Shown: positions 58,299 through 64,000 of the stretch, piece after piece
How positions within the stretch are numbered: the first letter of the stretch is position 1
Layout of the letters: every line of letters starts with the position of its first letter
Source of the DNA: Prevotella sp. UBA2746
GTDB taxonomy: Bacteria; Bacteroidota; Bacteroidia; Bacteroidales; Bacteroidaceae
Assembly: GCA_002353555.1 (NCBI GenBank)
Contig: DEJO01000032.1
Coordinates: 5,951 to 69,950, forward strand
DNA: 64,000 nucleotides
Reading direction: 5' to 3'
Notes under the pieces: model-generated
The model's input: only the letters and a program-made list of their open reading frames with translations
Told to the model about the DNA's origin: nothing
Databases searched by the model: none
Program-made: the position numbers and the translations under genes

Positions 58299-59198
58299 AT
58301 GAAAAAACTGACAATCGTAGCCCCGATGATGGCTATTGCTGCCGCTACACTGGTGTCTTGCGGCAACTCTGCTCCGAAGGCAGAACTGAATGATGACATC
58401 GACACCCTTAGTTATGCCATTGGCATAGAGCAGTCGCAGGGTATCAAGAGTGCGCTTCCGCAGATGGATATCGATACCGCATATATCGATGAGTTTGCAA
58501 AAGGCATTGCTGATGCCGCACAAGGTGCCGACGACAAGAAGAAGGCAGCCTACAATGCCGGCATTGGTGTAGGTCAGCAGCTGAACATGATGCTGAAAGG
58601 CTTTAGCCGCCAGCTCTTCGAAGGCGACTCCACCAAGACCTTGTCACTGAAGAACCTCGTGGCTGGCTTCATCGCCGGTACCACAGGTAAGGATGCCAAG
58701 ATGACCATTGAGCAGGCTCGTATGTTCGGACAGTCCAAGTCTGAAGCTATCCAGATGAAGAATGCCGAGCAGAAGTTTGCCAAAGAGAAGAAAGCCAGCG
58801 ACGACTTTATGGCTGCCGCAGCCAAGAAGCCGGGTATCCAGAAGCTGGGCAAGGGTGTTCTCTATAAGGTGCTGAAAGAGGGTAAGGGTGCCACTCCTTC
58901 GACCAACGCTACTGTCACCATGAACTATGAAGGAAAGAACATTGAAGGAAAGGTCTTCGACAAGCGCGACGGTGCCAAGATGCCTATCTCTGGTGCCATC
59001 CCCGGCTTTACTGAAGCCATCTCACACATGCCTATCGGCTCGAAGTGGGAAATCTACATCCCCTACACCTCCGGCTACGGAGCACGTCAGGCTGGTCCAG
59101 ACCTGAAGCCGTTCTCAGCACTTATCTTCACTGTTGAACTGCTGGGTGCGGAGGAACCGAAAGTAGGCAATGCCGGAGCATCACAAATCAATCAGTAA
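58299..59198 (+). CDS. FKBP-type peptidyl-prolyl isomerase, lipoprotein (second of three)
   Basis: 299 residues. A lipobox is seen in MMAIAAATLVSCGNS, with Cys21 as lipidation site, so it is a periplasm-facing lipoprotein. The FKBP_N dimerisation domain (about 30-180; LSYAIGIEQSQGIKSALPQM) precedes the catalytic FKBP domain (about 190-285; GKNIEGKVFDKRDGAKMPIS, PGFTEAISHMPIGSKWEIYI). It resembles FkpA/Mip-type folding factors for envelope proteins. It is 51 nt after the first FKBP and 7 nt before the third. Confidence 0.93.
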   Translation: MKKLTIVAPMMAIAAATLVSCGNSAPKAELNDDIDTLSYAIGIEQSQGIKSALPQMDIDTAYIDEFAKGIADAAQGADDKKKAAYNAGIGVGQQLNMMLKGFSRQLFEGDSTKTLSLKNLVAGFIAGTTGKDAKMTIEQARMFGQSKSEAIQMKNAEQKFAKEKKASDDFMAAAAKKPGIQKLGKGVLYKVLKEGKGATPSTNATVTMNYEGKNIEGKVFDKRDGAKMPISGAIPGFTEAISHMPIGSKWEIYIPYTSGYGARQAGPDLKPFSALIFTVELLGAEEPKVGNAGASQINQ

Positions 59199-59205
59199 GC
59201 GCATC

Positions 59206-60171
59206 ATGAAGAAGATCATATTACTGGCACTCGTCGTCGTGGCGAGTGCTTCTTTTAGCACAGTGAGTGCAAAAGACAAGAAAGAGAAGAAGGGCGTTGT
59301 AGCAGCGGTGCCGCAGAAAACGGTCCCCGCTACTGCTGCCGACTCCCTGAGTTATGCGGCAGGCATGGCGATGACCGAAGGACTCTCCACTTACCTGCAA
59401 CGCCAGTATGGACTGACAGAGAGCCAGATGCCGGATGTCGTCCGTGGCTTCAAAGAAGCCATCAGCCACCGCAACGACAGCACCTTCAAGGCATACGCTG
59501 CCGGCATGCAGATTGCCGAGATGCTGCAAGACCGCATGTTGCCCGGACTGAAAGGTGACTTAGACAACATCAGTGACAACTTTGTATTTGACGGCTTCAC
59601 GGCATCGTTGGAAAAAGACTATACCGTCTACACCGACTCTGCTGCCCGCAAGACCTTTGAAGAGGGTAGGAAGGCAGCCATCGAGAAGCGCAACCAAGGC
59701 TACAAAGCCGAAGGTGAACGGTTCCTTGCCGAGAACAAGACAAAGCCAGGCGTGAAGACCACTGCCAGCGGACTGCAATATAAGGTGTTGAAAGCAGGCA
59801 ACGGTCCTGTTCCGACCATCAACGACAAGGTGGAAGTCGTCTATGAAGGCAAGACCCTCGATGGCAACGTCTTCGATGCCACTGCCAAGCACGGCACCAA
59901 GAGCGACAAGTTTGGTGTCGGCGGTCTCATCAAGGGATGGACGGAAGCCCTCACCATGATGCCGGTAGGTTCGAAGTGGGAACTCTACATCCCGCAGGAA
60001 CTGGCTTACGGAGAACGTGGTGCCGGTCAGAACATCAAGCCGTTTGCCACACTCATTTTCACCCTTGAACTGCTGGGCATAGAAGAACCGGCAAAGAAGG
60101 ATGAGCCTGCAACGAAGAAAGGTGCTGCCACTACTGGCAAGAAGACGGTCACTCCTCGCAAAAGAAAGTAG
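59206..60171 (+). CDS. FKBP-type peptidyl-prolyl isomerase, secreted (third of three)
   Basis: 321 residues from ATG 59206, 7 nt after the preceding gene. A cleavable signal peptide MKKIILLALVVVASASFSTV precedes FKBP_N (LSYAAGMAMTEGLSTYLQRQ) and FKBP_C (GKTLDGNVFDATAKHGTKSD, GWTEALTMMPVGSKWELYIP). The C-terminal tail is Lys/Thr-rich and low in complexity (PAKKDEPATKKGAATTGKKT). It is predicted to be periplasmic. A terminator (60236-60260) ends the three-gene unit. Confidence 0.92.
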   Translation: MKKIILLALVVVASASFSTVSAKDKKEKKGVVAAVPQKTVPATAADSLSYAAGMAMTEGLSTYLQRQYGLTESQMPDVVRGFKEAISHRNDSTFKAYAAGMQIAEMLQDRMLPGLKGDLDNISDNFVFDGFTASLEKDYTVYTDSAARKTFEEGRKAAIEKRNQGYKAEGERFLAENKTKPGVKTTASGLQYKVLKAGNGPVPTINDKVEVVYEGKTLDGNVFDATAKHGTKSDKFGVGGLIKGWTEALTMMPVGSKWELYIPQELAYGERGAGQNIKPFATLIFTLELLGIEEPAKKDEPATKKGAATTGKKTVTPRKRK

Positions 60172-60235
60172 CAGTAAGCAGGAAAAAGTCGTTCTTTCCG
60201 TCTCATCAGCGCGGAAAGAGCAACCAAAAAGCAAC

Positions 60236-60260
60236 AAAATGCGTCCTCTGGGCGCATTTT
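60236..60260 (+). terminator. terminator of the FKBP operon
   Basis: AAAATGCG / CGCATTTT stem with a 9-nt loop and a following CTCTTTCATTTT tract. Confidence 0.7.
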
Positions 60261-60296
60261 CTCTTTCATTTTGTTGTCTGTTTCATTTATTTTACC

Positions 60297-60304
60297 TACT
60301 TTTG
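60297..60304 (+). promoter_or_regulatory. -7 box TACTTTTG of the Lrp regulator
   Basis: TACTTTTG about 120 nt before the ATG at 60430, giving a long leader. Confidence 0.5.
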
Positions 60305-60429
60305 CTGACACTTTGTAAGACAGAGCCGCCTGCAAGCAGCCAAGAACCCCCTCTTTGCAGCGGCGTTTCTCCCTGCAAAGCGTTAGGGAAAGACACTTGA
60401 AAGTAGAAACAACTAAAAACCAAATAACA

Positions 60430-60894
60430 ATGGAAAAGATAGACAACTTAGACCGAAAGATACTGAACATCCTGTCGCAGAATGCACGCATACCGTTCAA
60501 GGATGTGGCTGCAGAGTGCGGCGTGTCGAGGGCTGCCATCCACCAGCGCGTGCAACGACTGATAGAAGAGAACGTCATCACAGGCAGTGGATTCGATGTC
60601 AACCCCAAAAGCCTCGGCTACAGTACCTGCACCTACGTAGGACTGAACCTGGAGCGCGGCAGCATGTATAAAGAGGTGGTAGAACGGCTCTGCCATATAC
60701 CCGAAATCGTGGAGTGCCATTTCACCACTGGTCCCTATACCATGCTGGTGAAGCTTTACGCCCGTGACAACGAACAGCTCATGGACTTGCTGAACAACCA
60801 GCTGCAGAGCATCCCCGGTGTGGTCAGCACCGAGACGCTCATCTCACTGGAGCAGAGCATCAAGCGGGAAATACCCGTGAAGGTTGAAGTTTAG
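60430..60894 (+). CDS. Lrp/AsnC family transcriptional regulator
   Basis: 154 residues from ATG 60430. The N-terminal winged HTH (NLDRKILNILSQNARIPFKD, VAAECGVSRAAIHQRVQRLI) is the AsnC-type DNA-binding domain. The C-terminal RAM/ligand domain (YVGLNLERGSMYKEVVERLC, IVECHFTTGPYTMLVKLYAR) binds amino acids and assembles octamers. It probably senses an amino acid. It is followed by peptidase genes of amino-acid or peptide metabolism, which may be its targets; this is inferred from position. Confidence 0.92.
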   Translation: MEKIDNLDRKILNILSQNARIPFKDVAAECGVSRAAIHQRVQRLIEENVITGSGFDVNPKSLGYSTCTYVGLNLERGSMYKEVVERLCHIPEIVECHFTTGPYTMLVKLYARDNEQLMDLLNNQLQSIPGVVSTETLISLEQSIKREIPVKVEV

Positions 60895-60909
60895 AAAGTT
60901 CTTGCCCTG

Positions 60910-60935
60910 CAAGCGACCCAAGGTCGAGCGGAGGG
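60910..60935 (-). repeat. 26-bp element, intergenic copy
   Basis: Reverse complement has core CTCCGCTCGACCTTGG. It lies between the Lrp gene and the peptidase fusion; related copies are in frame at 56873 and 61538. Confidence 0.8.
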
Positions 60936-60951
60936 ATAAAGTAAAATAAGC

Positions 60952-62796
60952 ATGAAGAGTTTCCGTTTACAAGACTATTTAAACGAGATATATGCTTCGT
61001 ATCCTGGCAGGAAGGCGAAGCCAGTCATAGGTATCACCGCCAACTACAGTGATGGCGATGCCTGTCTGCGCGACCGTTACTACAAACAGATTATCGAAGG
61101 CGGTGGTGTCCCCCTGCTGATACCACCCGTTGCCGACAAGGACGTGCTGGTCAACACGCTGGAAAGGATTGACGGACTGCTGCTGACTGGCGGCGGCGAC
61201 TACAACCCGTTATGGTGTGGCGAAGAACCTTCACCTGAATTGCACGGTATCAATGCCGAGCGCGACCTGCCCGAATTGCTCATTACCCGGCTGGCATACC
61301 ATCGGCAAATACCCATGCTGGGCATCTGCCGGGGCATTCAGACCTTGGCGATGGCACTCGGCGGCGAGGTAGAACAGGACATCTGCAAAGGGAGAACGAA
61401 GGAACGTGAGAACGAAGGAGCGAAGGAACGAGGAGGCGAACCGTTAATCAAACACAGTCAGGATGCCGACCGCAGCGAGGCTACCCACAGTGTTGCTGTA
61501 GAAAACGACTCTATACTCTATCAGTTATACTTCTCAACCCTCCGCTCGACCTTGGATTGCTTGTCAGGCAAGAACCTTCTTTATGTCAACTCCTTCCACC
61601 ATCAGGCAGTGCGCTCACCAGGTAAGCGGTTCCGCGTAACGGCAACGGCTCCCGACGGCGTCATCGAAGCGATGGAAAGCTGTGAAGAAAAAGCCATCAT
61701 GGGTGTACAGTGGCATCCCGAATGGCTGGGCAGCGACGGGCAGCCCCTGTTCCGCTGGCTGGTTGAGCAGGCTGATGTCTACCGTCGTGCCAGACAACTG
61801 CACCAGAAGATTCTCACCATCGACACACATGTCGACACCCCGATGTTCTTTCCGCAGGGCATCCACTTCCATCAGCGCGACCCACGCATCCTCGTAGACC
61901 TGCACAAGATGACGGAAGGTGGTCTGGATGCCGTCTTCATGGTGTCCTATCTGCCACAACCCAAGCCGGGAGAGGCTTTCAGCGATAAGGTTACGTTCCC
62001 AGCTTCCCACTCCCAACTCCCCACTCCTCACTCTTATGCCGATGCCATCTTCGACAAGATAGCGTCTATCGTCGAGGAGAACAGTGACTATCTCGCCCTG
62101 GCACGCACACCCGATGACCTCTATGCCAACAAGGAGGCGGGCAAGAAGTCTATTGTCTTAGGCATAGAGAACGGGCTGGCGATAGAAGACGACCTGTCGC
62201 TGCTCACCCACTTCAAGGACAGGGGCGTAGCCTACATCACCCTCTGCCACAACGGTGACAACCTCATCTGCGACTCCGCACGAGGCGAGCACACCCACGG
62301 CGGAGTGAGTACCTTCGGCGAGCAGGTCATCAGCGAGATGAACCGCTTGGGCATCATGGTTGACCTCAGCCACGGCGGTGAGCAGTCGTTCTACGATGCA
62401 CTCGACATCAGCTTAAAGCCTATCGTGTGCAGCCACAGCAACTGCAAGGCGCTCTGCGACGTGCCGCGCAACCTTACCGACGACCAGCTGCGGGCACTCG
62501 CCAAGAAAGGGGGCGTGGCGCATACCACCCTCTACCACGGCTTCCTGCGCACCAGCGACGAGGCTACCATCCGCGATGCCGTAGCCCATCTGGAGCATGC
62601 CATCAGCATCATGGGCATCGACCACGTAGGCATAGGCACCGACTTCGACGGCGACGGTGGCGTTCCCGGCTGTGCCGATGCCTCTGAAGTCATCAACTTC
62701 ACCATGCAACTGCTGCGCCGACGCTATTCTGACGAAGACATCCGCAAGATATGGGGCGGCAACTGGCTGCGCGTATGGAGGGAAGTGGAAGGTTGA
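60952..62796 (+). CDS. fusion of peptidase C26 (gamma-glutamyl hydrolase-like) and M19 dipeptidase
   Basis: 614 residues in two enzymes. Residues about 20-270 are a class I glutamine-amidotransferase-like C26 domain with the nucleophile Cys126 in GICRGIQ and the His255/Glu257 pair in MGVQWHPEWL, as in PuuD-type gamma-glutamyl hydrolases. Residues about 285-614 are a membrane-dipeptidase (M19) domain with metal ligands His293/Asp295 (THVDTP), Glu406, His474 and His495, and Asp564 in GTDFDGDG. No signal peptide is visible, so both act in the cytoplasm. The order suggests removal of a gamma-glutamyl group followed by dipeptide cleavage. Residues about 146-160, about 193-205 and about 346-360 are encoded by repeats inserted in frame. 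Confidence 0.9.
   Translation: MKSFRLQDYLNEIYASYPGRKAKPVIGITANYSDGDACLRDRYYKQIIEGGGVPLLIPPVADKDVLVNTLERIDGLLLTGGGDYNPLWCGEEPSPELHGINAERDLPELLITRLAYHRQIPMLGICRGIQTLAMALGGEVEQDICKGRTKERENEGAKERGGEPLIKHSQDADRSEATHSVAVENDSILYQLYFSTLRSTLDCLSGKNLLYVNSFHHQAVRSPGKRFRVTATAPDGVIEAMESCEEKAIMGVQWHPEWLGSDGQPLFRWLVEQADVYRRARQLHQKILTIDTHVDTPMFFPQGIHFHQRDPRILVDLHKMTEGGLDAVFMVSYLPQPKPGEAFSDKVTFPASHSQLPTPHSYADAIFDKIASIVEENSDYLALARTPDDLYANKEAGKKSIVLGIENGLAIEDDLSLLTHFKDRGVAYITLCHNGDNLICDSARGEHTHGGVSTFGEQVISEMNRLGIMVDLSHGGEQSFYDALDISLKPIVCSHSNCKALCDVPRNLTDDQLRALAKKGGVAHTTLYHGFLRTSDEATIRDAVAHLEHAISIMGIDHVGIGTDFDGDGGVPGCADASEVINFTMQLLRRRYSDEDIRKIWGGNWLRVWREVEG
61388..61434 (+). repeat. purine-rich GAACGAAGG repeat in frame in the C26 domain
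   Basis: Units GAACGAAGG and GAGCGAAGG are read as KGRTKERENEGAKERGGE. It resembles the purine tracts at 15.7 and 35.2 kb. Confidence 0.65.
61538..61563 (+). repeat. 26-bp element, copy in the C26 domain
   Basis: Core CTCCGCTCGACCTTGG, 24 of 26 bases matching the intergenic copy (reversed). It reads S-T-L-R-S-T-L-D-C-L in the same frame as the ZnuD-like copy. Confidence 0.85.
62008..62036 (+). repeat. ACTCCCAACTCCCCACTCC repeat in frame in the M19 domain
   Basis: CACTCCCAACTCCCCACTCC repeats units of about 8 nt and codes for SHSQLPTPHSY in a surface loop. Confidence 0.65.
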
Positions 62797-62802
62797 AAGC
62801 CC

Positions 62803-62833
62803 ACCCCCAACCCCTCCCTGGGGAGGGGAGTAG
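62803..62833 (+). repeat. C-rich palindrome before the glutaminyl cyclase gene
   Basis: CCCCTCCCTGGGGAGGGG, stem CCCCTCCC/GGGGAGGGG overlapping at the centre, preceded by CCCACCCCCAA. Confidence 0.8.
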
Positions 62834-62840
62834 AAATGGG

Positions 62841-62879
62841 TAATTGTGAATTATTAATTGTGAATTGTAAATTGTAAAT
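62841..62879 (+). repeat. AATTGTGAATT repeat before the glutaminyl cyclase gene
   Basis: AATTGTGAATTATTAATTGT followed by GAATTGTAAATTGTAAAT, ending just before the ATG at 62883. Confidence 0.8.
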
Positions 62880-62882
62880 AGA

Positions 62883-63905
62883 ATGAGATACCAATGTTGG
62901 ACTATGGGCTGGACACTGCTGTTGTTCTTTGCCCTCGCTGCCTGTAAGTCGGCAAAGAAGGATGTCACCGTCGATGCCGAACCTGTAGGACCGGCGTTCA
63001 ATGCCGACTCTGCCTATGCATTCTGTCAGGCACAGTGCGATTTCGGACCGCGCACCATGAACTCTGAGGCTCACGAGCGCTGCGGCGCATGGATAGCCGG
63101 GAAGTTCCGGCAATACGGATGCAAGGTGACCGAACAGAAAGCCGACCTGAAAGGGTATGACGGGACCATACTGAAGGCTACCAACATCATTGCTGCCTAC
63201 AACCCGCAGGCTACCACACGCATACTGATTTGTGCCCACTGGGACAGCCGTCCCTGGGCAGACAACGACCCCGACAAAGCCAACCATAAGACTCCCGTGC
63301 TGGCTGCCAATGACGGTGCCAGCGGTGTTGCCGTCATGTTGGAGATAGCACGCCTGCTGAAAGATTCCGTAACAGCCCAGCCCCTCCCAGGGGGTAGGCA
63401 TAGTCTCCCCCTCGGCATCGACTTCGTATGCTTTGACGCCGAAGACTGGGGATTCCCCATGTGGGAGACCGACATGGAAGACCCGGGCGACACTTGGGCA
63501 CTCGGCGCACAGTACTTTGCCAGCCACCTGCCCACGGGCTATGAGGCACGCTTCGGCATACTGCTCGACATGGTGGGCGGCGAGGGAGCGCAGTTCTTCA
63601 AGGAAGGCTTGTCGATGGAGTATGCCAACGCCATCGTCAACAAGGTGTGGGCAGCAGCGAAGGCTGCCGGACAGGGCAGCTTCTTCCCCGACCGAGAGGG
63701 CGGATACGTCACCGACGACCACCTGCCGCTGAACAAGACTGCCGCCATCCCCACCGTCGACATCATACCCTTCTATCCCGACTGCTCTGCCAGCAGCTTC
63801 GGACCGACATGGCATACCGTCAACGACGACATGCAGCACATCGACAGGAACACGCTCAAAGCCGTCGGACAAACCGTCATACAGGTGCTCTTCAGCGAAG
63901 AGTAG
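62883..63905 (+). CDS. M28 family glutaminyl-peptide cyclotransferase, lipoprotein
   Basis: 340 residues. A lipobox (FFALAACKS) has Cys21 as lipidation site. The catalytic domain is peptidase M28-like. ICAHWDSRPWADNDPDKANH, then VLAANDGASGVAVMLEIARL, FVCFDAEDWGFPMWETDMED, GILLDMVGGEGAQFF, and FGPTWHTVNDDMQHIDRNTL carry the Asp, Glu and His zinc ligands. This pattern matches the bacterial type II glutaminyl cyclases described in oral Bacteroidales, which make pyroglutamate at protein N-termini after signal cleavage. Residues about 164-177 (TAQPLPGGRHSLPLG) come from a C-rich repeat inserted in frame. Confidence 0.88.
   Translation: MRYQCWTMGWTLLLFFALAACKSAKKDVTVDAEPVGPAFNADSAYAFCQAQCDFGPRTMNSEAHERCGAWIAGKFRQYGCKVTEQKADLKGYDGTILKATNIIAAYNPQATTRILICAHWDSRPWADNDPDKANHKTPVLAANDGASGVAVMLEIARLLKDSVTAQPLPGGRHSLPLGIDFVCFDAEDWGFPMWETDMEDPGDTWALGAQYFASHLPTGYEARFGILLDMVGGEGAQFFKEGLSMEYANAIVNKVWAAAKAAGQGSFFPDREGGYVTDDHLPLNKTAAIPTVDIIPFYPDCSASSFGPTWHTVNDDMQHIDRNTLKAVGQTVIQVLFSEE
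63377..63412 (+). repeat. C-rich palindrome in frame in the glutaminyl cyclase gene
   Basis: CCCCTCCCAGGGGG is an imperfect hairpin followed by TAGTCTCCCCCTCGG; read as QPLPGGRHSLPLG. Confidence 0.7.
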
Positions 63906-63963
63906 CGGACAGTAATAATAAAAAATAAAAAGAGTTTTATTTGGTTTTGCTCTCGTTTTTTTG

Positions 63964-63971
63964 TAACTTTG
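63964..63971 (+). promoter_or_regulatory. promoter at the window end (TTTG-N20-TAACTTTG)
   Basis: TAACTTTG with TTTG at 63940-63943. Only 4 nt separate it from an ATG at 63976 (MASSMHKM...) that runs off the window, so the next gene could be leaderless. Confidence 0.6.
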
Positions 63972-64000
63972 CATAATGGCTTCGAGTATGCACAAAATGA

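Overview
This 64 kb window reads as a chromosomal segment of a Bacteroidales bacterium, most likely Prevotellaceae. The signs are: the Bacteroidetes promoter element TAnnTTTG upstream of many genes; weak or absent Shine-Dalgarno sequences; lineage-typical genes (DUF4294, cdaA beside folP, tandem FKBP isomerases, nucleoside kinase with a TGS-like N-terminus, outer-membrane TonB-type receptors without SusD); a Prevotella-style C-terminal WYTLDGQRL...GRKVIKK tail on a giant surface protein; and a type II (M28) glutaminyl cyclase known from oral Bacteroidales. There is no phage, transposase, CRISPR array or rRNA operon; one tRNA-Pro(CGG) is present.

Layout. 1-9.2 kb: end of an SRPBCC gene, argH and a lipoprotein, DUF4294 and cytidylate-kinase-like genes, an HhH/beta-barrel protein, and a polysaccharide cluster (glycosyltransferase, GtrA, sugar aminotransferase). 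9.1-13 kb: kdgK and the acetate genes pta-ackA, interrupted by a four-helix-bundle gene bracketed by heptamer repeats. 13.3-20 kb: AraC-like regulator, folP-cdaA, murF, DUF2752, tRNA-Pro and an AAA+ ATPase with a long acidic linker. 20-29.7 kb: beta-barrel receptor, a 1,722-residue surface protein and argE. 29.7-38.7 kb: acyl-CoA ligase, prfB, a 47-aa membrane protein, CYTH, VanZ, two tandem NSS symporters, an HhH protein and an AraC regulator. 38.8-45 kb: a TolC-HlyD-ABC-ABC2 efflux operon divergent from that regulator. 45-64 kb: Na/Pi symporter, nucleoside kinase, korAB, rhaM, metG, a ZnuD-like receptor with a small His/Cys protein, three FKBP isomerases, an Lrp regulator, a C26-M19 peptidase fusion and glutaminyl cyclase.

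Most genes are core housekeeping. The unusual biology lies in the repeats and gene starts. (i) Palindromic arrays with an exact 22-bp period lie next to gene 3' ends (8.7, 28.5 and 45.1 kb); two share a common core although their units differ. (ii) Several families of short intergenic repeats also occur in frame inside genes. A 26-bp element is read in the same frame in two unrelated proteins and gives nearly the same peptide, as with Rickettsia palindromic elements. (iii) Five genes have the -7 box only 4-5 nt upstream of the ATG, predicting leaderless mRNAs. (iv) A promoter-hairpin unit at 8.95-9.11 kb may be a small RNA. (v) A 435-bp inverted-repeat element encloses one of the 22-bp arrays.
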